Assembly: GCA_036389135.1 (NCBI GenBank)
Contig: DASVQP010000129.1
Span: 1-64,000 of the forward strand
Direction of reading: 5' to 3'
Length of the DNA stretch: 64,000 bases
Source of the DNA: Longimicrobium sp.
GTDB taxonomy: Bacteria; Gemmatimonadota; Gemmatimonadetes; Longimicrobiales; Longimicrobiaceae
Positions 50,852-59,308 of the stretch are shown here, piece by piece; positions within the stretch are counted from its first letter, which is position 1, and each line of letters opens with the position of its first letter. The notes beneath the pieces were generated by a model. The model was not told the origin of the DNA. It ran no database searches and was given only the letters and a program-made list of their open reading frames with translations. The translations under genes and the position numbers were made by a program.

Positions 50852-51085
50852 ATGCCAAAGCTCCTGGATCGCGCGGTTCGGTTCGTGTTCGCCCTGGTGG
50901 TAGCGGGTGGGTTGGGCCTCGGTGCCCGCTCGGCCGTGGCGAGCACGGGTCAGCAGCAGTGCTCGGACAACGAGCCATACATCAGCTGTACCACCACCGC
51001 GGAATGCGGCGACCTGTGCAGGCACTACTACGGGCAAAACGCCACCGGCTCATGCTTCCGGGGCTGCTGCGTCTGCAACGCGTGA
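50852..51085 (+). CDS. Secreted eight-cysteine peptide 3 (defensin-like spacing)
   Basis: 77 residues with a strong GAGGAGGT site. The signal half (MPKLLDRAVRFVFALVVAGG) resembles genes 1 and 2; a cut near SAVA leaves about 46 residues with C-x8-C-x5-C-x3-C-x11-C-x3-CC-x-C, ending RGCCVCNA, and GSC before the fifth cysteine. Conserved non-cysteine positions across the three are Tyr/Phe-Gly in the long loop and Gly before the double cysteine. It is the last gene of the tandem set; the terminator follows 66 bases later. Confidence 0.85.
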   Translation: MPKLLDRAVRFVFALVVAGGLGLGARSAVASTGQQQCSDNEPYISCTTTAECGDLCRHYYGQNATGSCFRGCCVCNA

Positions 51086-51150
51086 CGATCACGCCGGGGG
51101 CGCTCCCATTACCGGGGCGGTCCGGGAGAAACGGTACGACGTGAATGGCC

Positions 51151-51185
51151 AAGGCGCTCCACCCGCAGAGGGTGGAGCGCCTTTG
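51151..51185 (+). terminator. Strong intrinsic terminator after the cysteine-rich peptides
   Basis: Perfect 14-base arms AAGGCGCTCCACCC/GGGTGGAGCGCCTT around GCAGA, followed by a short T-rich end. It probably closes a redoxin-peptide transcript running from 49484. Confidence 0.85.
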
Positions 51186-51201
51186 CTGGCGCCTCTATGG
51201 C

Positions 51202-51277
51202 CTCTGGACCCTCTGGACCCTCTGGACCCTCTGGACCCTCTGGGGCTCTGGGGCTCTGGGGCTCTGGGGCTCTGGGG
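51202..51277. repeat. Minisatellite: 4 x CTCTGGACC then 5 x CTCTGGGG
   Basis: Four perfect nine-base units (51202-51237) run directly into five perfect eight-base units (51238-51277). The length is likely to vary between isolates. Confidence 0.92.
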
Positions 51278-51282
51278 CTCGG

Positions 51283-51447
51283 TGGCGAGTGAACTCGCGG
51301 CAACAACAGCACAAAGTCCGCCTGCGCGGACTCGGGCGCGAGATCGGTTCGGTCCGCGGGATGTCGGCGCGTCCAGGAGCGCCGGTCCCAGGAGCGAATG
51401 AATTCGCCGCTGGAAACACACAAAGTCCGCCTGCGCGGACTCGGGGG
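51283..51447. repeat. Two copies of an AAAGTCCGCCTGCGCGGACT repeat
   Basis: Each copy (about 51284-51334 and 51397-51447) has a GAGTGAACTCGC or GAATGAATTCGC palindrome, an A-rich spacer, then the palindrome AGTCCGCCTGCGCGGACT. No gene lies here. Confidence 0.75.
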
Positions 51448-51464
51448 CTAACGTCGTGTTTCTC

Positions 51465-51620
51465 GAGCCGGCTTCAGCCGCCTTCCCGTAGTTCCAGCCG
51501 GGGGATTCATCCCCCGGCGATCCAGCCGCCGAACCCGTGCCCGCCTCCCGAACCGATCCCGCCCACCCCAAGCCTGCGCAGGCAGGCTTCCCGCGGTTGT
51601 TGCAGCGGTTTCAACCGCCG
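51465..51620. repeat. Double-hairpin repeat (copy 3 of 3) and trailing palindromes
   Basis: GCCGGCTTCAGCCGCC, TTCCCGTAGTTCCA and CCGGGGGATTCATCCCCCGG up to about 51518. AAGCCTGCGCAGGCAGGCTT and GCGGTTTCAACCGC follow just beyond, next to the stop of the minus-strand peptidase. Confidence 0.75.
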
Positions 51621-51624
51621 ACCC

Positions 51625-53157
51625 TCAGATCCCATAGATCGGCCGCAGCTTCCCTTCCAGATACCCCAGAAGCGGCGCGTGGCTCAGCGGCCGGCCCGTG
51701 ATCCGCTGGCACAGCTCGGGGGCGGTGTAGCGGCGGCCGTGGGCGTGGATGTTCTCGCGCAGCCACGCCGTCAGCGGCGCGAACTCGCCTCGGCGGAGCT
51801 GGTCGTCCAGGTCGGGGAGTGCATCGCGGATCGTGGTCCAGAACTGCGCGGCGTACAGGTTCCCCAGCGTGTAGGTGGGGAAGTACCCGATCGCCCCCAT
51901 CGACCAGTGGATGTCCTGAAGCGCCCCCTGCGCGTCGCCGGGCACGGTGAGCCCCAGGTCGTCGCGCATGCGGTCGTTCCAGGCGGCGGGGAGGTCCTTG
52001 ACCGCGAGGTCACCGGTCAGCAGCGCGAGCTCCAGGTCGAAGCGCATCATGATGTGCAGGTTGTACGTCGCCTCGTCGCTCTCGATGCGGATCAGGTGCG
52101 GCTGTACGACGTTCATCCCGCGGTACACCGTGTCCACGTCCAGCGCGTGCAGGGCGGGCTCGCCGAGCGCGGCCTGCATGCGCGGGAGCGCCCACTCCCA
52201 GAACGGTCGCGAGCGCCCCACCAGGTTCTCCCACATCCGCGATTGGCTCTCGTGTATCCCCATGCTGGCCGCCTCCGCCAGCGGCTGCCCGAAGCGCTCC
52301 GCCTTGGGAAGGTTCTGCTCGTACAGCGCGTGCCCCGTCTCGTGCATCGTGGCGCTGAGGGCATCGGCCCAGGCATCCTCGCGGTAGCGGGTGGTGATGC
52401 GCACGTCGTGCGGCCCGATCCCCTCGCAGAACGGGTGGGTGGAGACGTCCAGCCGCCCCGCCTCGAAGTCGAAGCCCATCCCCTCCATCACCCCACGGTT
52501 GAACGCCACCTGCCGCTCGATGGGCACGGCGGTGCGCTGCCAGGAGTCGTCCGGCCGCCGCCCCGACGACGCCACCTCGCGGATGAGCGGTGCCAGCCCT
52601 GCGCGCAGCGCGTCAAAGGTGCTGCGGATCTCGGCGGCGGTCATGCCGGGTTCGAAATCCTCCAGCAGCGCGTCGTACACCTCGCCGCCGGGGGGCACGC
52701 CCAGCGCATCGGCCCGCTCGCGGTTCAGGTTCACGACCTCCTGCAGCCACGGGGCGAACGCGCCGAAGTTCCCCGCCTCGCGCGCGCCGCGCCATTCGTG
52801 CATGGCGCGCGACGTGGTCTGCGCAAAGGAGCGCACCAGCGACGTGGGGATGCGCGTGGCGCGGTCGTACTCGCGGCGCAGGGCGCGGAGGTTGGCCTGC
52901 GCTTCCTTGTCGCCGCGCAGCGACGGGTCCTCCTCGCACTGGGCGATCAGCTCGCCCACGCGCGCGGCGGTGCGGCGCTCGTGCACGATGGCGGAGAGGG
53001 CCGCCATCTGCTCGCCGCGCAGGGCGGCGGCCTTGACGGGCATGTACGTCTCCTGGTCCCACCCCAGCACCGCCGCGGCGGAGGCCAGCATCGCCGACTC
53101 GCGGAGGTGGCGCTGCAGCTCGGCGTATGGCGCGTCGGCGGACTGGATCTCGCTCAT
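51625..53157 (-). CDS. M32 carboxypeptidase (Taq type)
   Basis: 510 residues, alpha-helical. The zinc motif HETGH (near residue 270) with downstream [12 protein letters not shown] and the M32 signature [16 protein letters not shown] are present. It is a cytoplasmic metallocarboxypeptidase of broad specificity. Length and signatures agree with full-length family members. It is divergent from upp. Confidence 0.94.
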   Translation of the reverse strand: MSEIQSADAPYAELQRHLRESAMLASAAAVLGWDQETYMPVKAAALRGEQMAALSAIVHERRTAARVGELIAQCEEDPSLRGDKEAQANLRALRREYDRATRIPTSLVRSFAQTTSRAMHEWRGAREAGNFGAFAPWLQEVVNLNRERADALGVPPGGEVYDALLEDFEPGMTAAEIRSTFDALRAGLAPLIREVASSGRRPDDSWQRTAVPIERQVAFNRGVMEGMGFDFEAGRLDVSTHPFCEGIGPHDVRITTRYREDAWADALSATMHETGHALYEQNLPKAERFGQPLAEAASMGIHESQSRMWENLVGRSRPFWEWALPRMQAALGEPALHALDVDTVYRGMNVVQPHLIRIESDEATYNLHIMMRFDLELALLTGDLAVKDLPAAWNDRMRDDLGLTVPGDAQGALQDIHWSMGAIGYFPTYTLGNLYAAQFWTTIRDALPDLDDQLRRGEFAPLTAWLRENIHAHGRRYTAPELCQRITGRPLSHAPLLGYLEGKLRPIYGI

Positions 53158-53298
53158 CGGGTGGGGCTCCGGAGGGGTGCGCGTCCGCGCGAATGGCGCG
53201 GAAAAGGGCGGCGCCGGGGCGGGCAGGTTCCATGCCGGTTGACGGCGGCGCGCCGGGGCGTAGCTTCACGCAGACCGGCCAACCCCCCGGAGGAGCCC

Positions 53299-53937
<639 letters not shown>

Positions 53938-53942
53938 GGAAC

Positions 53943-53982
53943 GGGAGCCGCGTTGAGATTCGCGCGGCTCCCGTTGTATATC
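53943..53982 (+). promoter_or_regulatory. Palindromic promoter-like element, copy 1
   Basis: GGGAGCCGCG/CGCGGCTCCC with TTGAGA (53953) in the loop and TATATC (53977) 18 bases later. It follows the upp stop and can also act as its terminator. Copies 2 and 3 are closer to the sigma-70 consensus. Confidence 0.5.
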
Positions 53983-54053
53983 CAAGCGGCCTTACATCCA
54001 GACCGCCAGTGGCTCAGAGCAGTCGTCTCCGGTGCTCCCTCCCGCCAAAACGT

Positions 54054-54641
54054 TCAGCCCTGATCGAGCGGCTCGCCAGAAGAATCAACGCGCATCCGGG
54101 GATCGAGGTGCCCGGTTCCGTGTCCGCCCACGTCAGCGTCCGTCACACGCCATCCGTCCGGAGTCATCGCGAGGTGCATCCGATGTACGCCGCCCGGCCA
54201 GGGTTCAGAATGGCCCACGGCAACCCACGTGACCCGATACTCCGCCACCGCCTTTCCCTCTCCGGTCCGCGTGACTCCGACTAGCGTCCTGACCACTCGC
54301 AACAAGGGGCCAGATTCCGGTCCAGCCGCGATCGGGAAGTTTCCCGGCTGCATTCGCTCGATGTAGCGCGCGAGCAGATCGGCGGGGTTCAGCCGCTCCG
54401 CCTCGCTCGCGGATCGAAGGTTGAGCAGGCTGAGCGGGCTCGCGAAGAACGTTTCCATGGGAGGGCCGGGCAAGGCGGTCGGCCGCGAGTCCTCATAGCG
54501 AAGCCACGCCAGCCATCCTTCCCTGAATGCATCCACCGTGGATGGTGCCACCAGTGCCGCGGCATCTCCCCAACGTCCGTCGTCGAGTGCGTCAATGAAC
54601 CCGCGCGCAATCTCCTTCAGATTCGAATCCGGCGAACTCAA
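54054..54641 (-). CDS. Hypothetical protein, NTF2/SnoaL-like appearance
   Basis: 195 residues, cytoplasmic. An N-terminal helix (SNLKEIARGFIDALDDGRWGDAAALV) typical of NTF2-like folds precedes later strands (VAEYRVTWVAVG, HRMHLAMTPDGWRVTDADV), but no family is certain. It lies inside the interval bounded by the duplicated upp 3' end, on the opposite strand, so it may have arrived with that insertion. Confidence 0.7.
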   Translation of the reverse strand: MSSPDSNLKEIARGFIDALDDGRWGDAAALVAPSTVDAFREGWLAWLRYEDSRPTALPGPPMETFFASPLSLLNLRSASEAERLNPADLLARYIERMQPGNFPIAAGPESGPLLRVVRTLVGVTRTGEGKAVAEYRVTWVAVGHSEPWPGGVHRMHLAMTPDGWRVTDADVGGHGTGHLDPRMRVDSSGEPLDQG

Positions 54642-54894
54642 AGAACCCCCTTTGGGATCGAGTCACGTGCGCGGAGCGTCATGAGCCGGAGCGAAGCCGC
54701 GTCGAAGGTCTTGTCCGCTGCCGGTCACAAGTAAGGCGTCAGCAGATTGTAAGGCGGATTCGTTGTCTGTCAATGTTTGTCGTGAGGAGAGCGTCGGGCG
54801 AGTGCCTGCACTCTTTCGCGGCGCGCACTTCGGACTGCCGGGGGCAGCGTTCCGGCATAACGTAACTCGCAGAGTTGCGCACCAGGTGAGGCCC

Positions 54895-54957
54895 CGCTGC
54901 ACCTCCATCAGGGCTTTGGCGCGACGCCGGCGTGGGGGCTGTTCGGCACGAAACAAG
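54895..54957 (+). pseudogene. Degenerate copy of the upp 3' end
   Basis: GCGACGCCGGCG, GGCTGTTCGGCACGAA and the following promoter palindrome match the end of upp (53901-53983) in order, with the stop codon altered (GAAACAAG for GAAGTAAG). Only roughly the last 15-20 codons are recognisable. Confidence 0.75.
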
Positions 54958-54962
54958 TACGG

Positions 54963-55000
54963 TAGCCGCGTTGAACTTCGCGCGGCACCTGTTGTATATT
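54963..55000 (+). promoter_or_regulatory. Palindromic promoter-like element, copy 2
   Basis: TTGAAC (54971), 18 bases, TATATT (54995), framed by arms GTAGCCGCG/CGCGGCACC. It is 133 bases upstream of the DUF433 gene and may drive it. Confidence 0.6.
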
Positions 55001-55132
55001 CTCGCGTTCCACGATTGTGCGCGTCCGCAGCCTGGCGTTAGGAAGCGGGCAGGGTGGAAGGAGGTGGTCCAGGATTCTTCGTGATCCGGTGATCTCGCCT
55101 GACCTCACAAGCTACAGAGCAGGATTCCCGCG

Positions 55133-55351
55133 ATGATGAACTGGTCTGCCTGTGCCGCGGTTGAGAGCGATCCCGAGCGGGTAAGCGGAGCCTGGGTGTT
55201 TCGAGGCACGCGCGTGCCCGTGGCGGCGCTGTTCGAGAATCTAGAAGACGGCGTTGCCGTCGATGAGTTCGTGCAACTCTTTCCCGGCGTGACCCTGGAT
55301 CAGGTGCGGAGCGCACTGGAGCACGTCGCTCAAAGCGCGCTCGCGGCGTAA
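55133..55351 (+). CDS. DUF433 antitoxin
   Basis: 72 residues. DUF433 helix-turn-helix core: SDPERVSGAWVFRGTRVPV, then LFENLEDGVAVDEFVQLFP and LDQVRSALEH. DUF433 proteins are VapB-like antitoxins and usually repress their own operon. It is immediately followed by a DUF5615 gene (stop TAA directly abutting the next GTG). The second ATG at 55136 is an alternative start. Confidence 0.9.
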   Translation: MMNWSACAAVESDPERVSGAWVFRGTRVPVAALFENLEDGVAVDEFVQLFPGVTLDQVRSALEHVAQSALAA

Positions 55352-55672
55352 GTGCGCGTTCTGTTTGATCAGGGGACGCCGGTGCCGCTGCGGCAACTGC
55401 TCGTGGAGCACGAGGTGTCGACCGCGTATGAGTGCGGATGGTCGACCCTCAAGAACGGCGAACTTCTGGCGGCGGCCGAGGCACACGGCTTCGGGCTTCT
55501 TGTGACCACTGACAAAAACCTGAAATACCAGCAGAACCTCGCGTCGCGGTCCATCGCGGTCGTCGTGCTCGGGACGACGAGTTGGCCGCGGATCAGGGCT
55601 GCAGCCGAGGTGGTTGTGACTGCAATTCACTCGGCGTCTCCGGGGATGTACACAGAAGTTGCCATCCCCTGA
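55352..55672 (+). CDS. DUF5615 PIN-like toxin
   Basis: 106 residues from GTG. PIN-like fold with the opening VLFDQGTPVPL, Glu in the following helix, and LLVTTDKNLKYQQNL carrying the acidic residues typical of DUF5615. Partner of the DUF433 protein in a type II toxin-antitoxin pair; RNA cleavage is the expected activity of the fold. The first acidic residue is in the FDQG context seen in this family. Confidence 0.88.
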   Translation: MRVLFDQGTPVPLRQLLVEHEVSTAYECGWSTLKNGELLAAAEAHGFGLLVTTDKNLKYQQNLASRSIAVVVLGTTSWPRIRAAAEVVVTAIHSASPGMYTEVAIP

Positions 55673-55769
55673 ATGCACGAGTGACCGCACAGGTGGCGTC
55701 GCTTCTGACTAACGAGCAGTGCTACATCTGCCCCGGCCTCGACGAGGCTCCGGCGGCGCGCCGCCATGC

Positions 55770-55812
55770 GCGTAGCTCAGCGGTTAGAACAGGGAACTTA
55801 TAATCCTCTGGC
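55770..55812 (+). pseudogene. tRNA half (5' part) resembling the tRNA at 57524
   Basis: 43 bases align to the acceptor end, D-arm and anticodon arm of the intact tRNA with about five differences (GTAGCTCAGCGGTTAGAAC; AACTTATAATCC). The anticodon loop would read TAT instead of CAT. The T-arm and 3' acceptor strand are missing, so it is not functional. Confidence 0.75.
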
Positions 55813-55976
55813 CCGGATCAGCCGGAGCGCTCAGCCGGGGTGATCCCCTTGACTGTGGAGCGTTCTTGCTGAATAATGCTGATGTGCTGATTTTTCAGCA
55901 CGAGCCTGGGCCGATGATGGGACCTGCTCGGCGCCGTCGCGGCGGCGCATCACTGCAACTATGGGAGCGCGGCACG

Positions 55977-57443
55977 ATGACCACCTGGTTCGTGGGCCAG
56001 TTGCGCGTGGCGATCATGTGCGCGGCGCTCGCGGCTGTTTGCGCCCCGCGCGCGTCGCACGCACAACAGCCCGACTCCGCGGCGTGGCTGGCTGATCTCA
56101 CGCAGCTGCGTGCCGAGATGACGGCCCACTACGCGAACCTGCAGTGGGCGGTGGGGGCGCGCGGCCTCGACCTGCCGGCGCTCACCTCGCAGACGGAGCG
56201 GCAGCTGGCGAGCGCCCGCACCGTCCCCGAAGCGCGAGCGGTCATGGAGGCCTTTCTGCGCGCGTTCGGCGACGGACATCTTTACGTCTCCTGGCCGTCC
56301 GCGGCGAACGGAGCGGCGGGCCGCGGCGAGGCGCCGCTGTGCACCCGGTTGGGCTTCGGCGGGTCGCCTCGCGCCGGGCTCCCCTTTCACCGCGCCGCGC
56401 GCTTCACCGCCATACAGAGCGCGGATTCGGTGTTCTTCCCCGCCGGCGTGTTGGAGACGCCTTCCGGGTGCAGGATCGGCGTGCTGCGGATCGGGCTCTT
56501 CAGCCAGTACGCATTCCCGCAGCTCTGCGACGAGGTGGCGCGGGAGCTCGGCCTCACCGCATCTTCCCCTTGTGACGAGGCGTGCGAGGTACGGGTGGAA
56601 GCGGCCGCCGGCAACCTCCTGACCGCGGCACTCGTCCGCCAACTTGAGCTGCTGGGCCGCGAGCGCACGGAGCTGCTGCTGGTGGACATCACCGGCAACG
56701 GCGGTGGGACGAACTGGGTGCAGCCGGCCGCCCGCACCCTCACCCCCGTGCGCCTGGCGACGCCTGCGCAGGGCTTCGTACGGCACCCGCACTGGACGCG
56801 GGAGTTCGCGCGGCGCGTCGAAGTGCTGATGGGCGCAAGGCGCGGTGCGGATGCGGCGTTGCGCGGGCGGATCGACGCCGCCGTCGCGGCATTCCGGCGC
56901 GCGGAGGAGGAGGCGGGCCGCCGCTGCGACCTCGCGCCGCTCTGGGAGGGGCGGAGCGTCGGCTGCTCGCTCACCGCCACCGCCGGGGTGTTCGCCTCCG
57001 GCGCGCTCCCGTACGCCGCGCCGGGGGAGCTCGGCCCGGCATCGCCCGCGCACCGGTACCTCTTCTCGCCCAGCCTTTACGCATATCGCGAGGGCGTCTA
57101 CGCGGGTCCTCTCGCGGTTCTCGTGGACCGGGGCACCTCGTCTTCCGCGGAGTACTTCACCGCCATGCTGGCGGACAACGGCGCGGCGACGATCGTGGGC
57201 CACCCGACCGACGGCACCGGATGCGGCTACACGAACGGCGGCATCCGCACGGTGCTGGCGCGTTCCGGGGCAGTCGTGCGCATGCCCGACTGCGTGCGCT
57301 ACCGCGCAGACGGCACGAACGAGGTGGAAGGAGTGACGCCGCACGTGCTCGTCCCCTGGCACGCGGTGGACAACCCGTACCAGCGGGCGAAGCGGGTGGT
57401 CGCCGTGCTGGATACGTTGCGGATTCCCGCGCCGGTGCGCTAA
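55977..57443 (+). CDS. Secreted S41-type (tail-specific) peptidase
   Basis: 488 residues from the ATG at 55977, chosen because a signal peptide follows (to SHAQQ, about 30). Helical N-terminal region, then the S41 core: LLLVDITGNGGGTNW (about 230-245) and the nucleophile region VLVDRGTSSSAEYFTAML (about 385-402), with Ser expected in TSSSAE; VGHPTDGTGCGYTNGG follows. The family cuts polypeptides near the C-terminus, or processes signalling and cell-wall proteins. No PDZ domain is apparent. It lies in the upp-tRNA hotspot. Confidence 0.87.
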   Translation: MTTWFVGQLRVAIMCAALAAVCAPRASHAQQPDSAAWLADLTQLRAEMTAHYANLQWAVGARGLDLPALTSQTERQLASARTVPEARAVMEAFLRAFGDGHLYVSWPSAANGAAGRGEAPLCTRLGFGGSPRAGLPFHRAARFTAIQSADSVFFPAGVLETPSGCRIGVLRIGLFSQYAFPQLCDEVARELGLTASSPCDEACEVRVEAAAGNLLTAALVRQLELLGRERTELLLVDITGNGGGTNWVQPAARTLTPVRLATPAQGFVRHPHWTREFARRVEVLMGARRGADAALRGRIDAAVAAFRRAEEEAGRRCDLAPLWEGRSVGCSLTATAGVFASGALPYAAPGELGPASPAHRYLFSPSLYAYREGVYAGPLAVLVDRGTSSSAEYFTAMLADNGAATIVGHPTDGTGCGYTNGGIRTVLARSGAVVRMPDCVRYRADGTNEVEGVTPHVLVPWHAVDNPYQRAKRVVAVLDTLRIPAPVR

Positions 57444-57471
57444 GAGGAATCCCCGCCAGGTGAAGCGCCAA

Positions 57472-57512
57472 CGGGAGCAGCGTTGAAATCCACGCTGCTC
57501 CCGTTGTATATT
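57472..57512 (+). promoter_or_regulatory. Palindromic promoter of the tRNA gene, copy 3
   Basis: TTGAAA (57483), 18 bases, TATATT (57507); the tRNA begins 12 bases further on. The arms GGGAGCAGCG/CGCTGCTCCC differ from copy 1 by paired changes that keep the stem. Confidence 0.7.
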
Positions 57513-57523
57513 CTCGGCCTTGC

Positions 57524-57596
<73 letters not shown>

Positions 57597-57598
57597 TC

Positions 57599-57641
57599 GC
57601 CGCCTGCGGTTCCTATGTTAGGAGCCGCAGGCGGTTTGCTT
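57599..57641 (+). terminator. Intrinsic terminator after the tRNA
   Basis: CGCCTGCGGTTCC/GGAGCCGCAGGCG around TATGTTA, then GTTTGCTT. The stretch from here to 58231 is lower in GC and shows no supportable gene. Confidence 0.8.
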
Positions 57642-58231
57642 CCGCTTGCGGCTCCCTGCGTGTCCGGCTCCATGGGCGGGGCATTCTGAATGTGTCCTCC
57701 CTGGCCCGCTTCACTGATGAGAGACAATTGGAGCGCGGCGAGTTGAACGGGCGCGCTCCCGCTGGAGCACGTCACCCAATTTTAGGGGAGAGAGGCGCCG
57801 GCGAAGCCGTGCTGTGGACTATGTCGAAGTCACGTGAAGCGGTACGCGTGCTCCGGCTGGTCCGCACCGTCGCCTACCTTGACGGCCGATAATTTGGGCG
57901 GGGAGCATGTGCACAAGACGCTGGCGTACCGCCCATTCTGGCGACTAACCGACCGCACAGGGGACGCATGAGTGCCCAATGCGAAGATCGGGGGCATGTT
58001 GCGCACTGGTTTGGCGCTGATGCACCAACGTGCATCAATGTCCCAGCGCGCCGTCCACAAGGGTGGATAGGCTCTAAACACTTGTAGTGCCAATCTTGCT
58101 GAGAATCTGCCATGAATGGCGCAAACGGTATCGTTCGTGCGTAGCGGAGGTCACGCCCATTTGGGACTTCCTGCGTTGTGCCGAACGCGTCCAAGAGCCT
58201 ACATCTACACCTTCATGGAAGGAGTCACTTG

Positions 58232-59308
58232 ATGCAAGTCGTTAACAACCCCCTGCGCCATGCTCTCAGCTTGCGGCGCGTCTCCATCGTCGCTCTGACG
58301 CTGTTCGGAACAGCCTGTCAGGACGTGCCGACCAGCAGCCCACCGGTGCCGGGACGCGGCGTGACCACTGCACAACTGAATGGGCGGCATTTGGGTCAGG
58401 TGTCGTTCCTCTGCACCGTCGGCAACCGCGCGCTGAGTGCGCCGAACGGGTGGCAGACGCGGCAGGTCGCCTTCTACTTCTCACGTGGCGACCTCGACGC
58501 GCGTGGCCGGACCGTGCAGTACATGTACCGGCGTAAGGCTACGGACGGTACCCTCCTCGTATCCGTGGACTGCACGGTGCCGTACACGGAACCGGCGCTG
58601 CGACAGGTAGACCGCTGGCTCGGCGTCGAAGCGGATGGTAGTGTGGCGCAGTTCAAAGCGCGCGAGGAGATGGTGAACGTCCAGGGCTGCGTAGGGGATG
58701 GGGTGTGTACGCTGGACCCGCTCGTCGTGACGCCGCCCCCGACGGACCCGTGCAGCAACTGCGAACCGCCGCCGCCTCCGCGGCCCAGCGGAGGCACTGG
58801 AGGGACTGGAGGGGACGGATGGGGTGGAGGGGGCGACACGGGCGGCGACGGCGGATCAGACTCGGGAGCGCCGTACATCGGGACTGACGAAGAAACCGAG
58901 GGTAGCTGTCCGCAATGTGGCGAGAAAGATGCACTGGTCAAGCAGCAAGAGACGATCAACGAAGCAATCGGGAAGGTGCGGTGTGAGTCCATGCAGGCTG
59001 TGCTCCGGGAACGGTTGCCTTACATGAAGGTCTTTACAGAGCAGCCCGCGCACCTGCAAGGACCGGGACGGAAAGACTTGGGGTACCACGCCGATGGCGT
59101 AATTTACGTATACGAGGGGCTCTGGAAGAATGACGCTGAGGGCAATCCGACGATCGTTCGAGACTGGGATCAGCTCGTGAAGGTGCTCGTCCACGAAGCG
59201 GCCCATGCGTACTGGAGCTACTACCAGGGGTATTGGGACCGATCGGGCACGCACCACGATCGGTGGGACGCAACGATGGCAGAGTGCGGGTACCCGGTGG
59301 GGACATGA
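58232..59308 (+). CDS. Lipoprotein with HExxH metallopeptidase-like motif
   Basis: 358 residues; AGGAG precedes the ATG. A lipoprotein-type signal ends FGTAC (about 30). The N-terminal domain (about 45-180) has conserved-looking cysteines. A linker rich in Pro then Gly follows (CSNCEPPPPP; GGTGGTGGDGWGGGGD), then a CPQC pair. The C-terminal helical domain (about 245-358) contains HEAAH (321-325), the zinc-binding pattern of metallopeptidases, in VLVHEAAHAYWSYYQGYW. No family is recognised. Codon use is less GC-rich than the neighbours. Its stop overlaps the start of the next gene, so the two form a pair. Confidence 0.83.
   Translation: MQVVNNPLRHALSLRRVSIVALTLFGTACQDVPTSSPPVPGRGVTTAQLNGRHLGQVSFLCTVGNRALSAPNGWQTRQVAFYFSRGDLDARGRTVQYMYRRKATDGTLLVSVDCTVPYTEPALRQVDRWLGVEADGSVAQFKAREEMVNVQGCVGDGVCTLDPLVVTPPPTDPCSNCEPPPPPRPSGGTGGTGGDGWGGGGDTGGDGGSDSGAPYIGTDEETEGSCPQCGEKDALVKQQETINEAIGKVRCESMQAVLRERLPYMKVFTEQPAHLQGPGRKDLGYHADGVIYVYEGLWKNDAEGNPTIVRDWDQLVKVLVHEAAHAYWSYYQGYWDRSGTHHDRWDATMAECGYPVGT

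Noticed and set aside
50174-51085. Lanthipeptide or other RiPP precursors
   Set aside because: Precursors have Sec-type signal halves rather than RiPP leaders, and no modifying enzyme is encoded within several kb; disulfide peptides are the simpler reading.
51145-53298. Long plus-strand frame running into upp
   Set aside because: It is antisense to the M32 carboxypeptidase; the true upp start is GTG at 53299 with a strong ribosome-binding site.
53938-55132. Complete genomic island with integrase
   Set aside because: Only a direct repeat of the upp end and one small gene are present; no recombinase is visible.
57968-58087. Short plus-strand ORF of about 39 codons
   Set aside because: No ribosome-binding site, no recognisable motif and no neighbour support.
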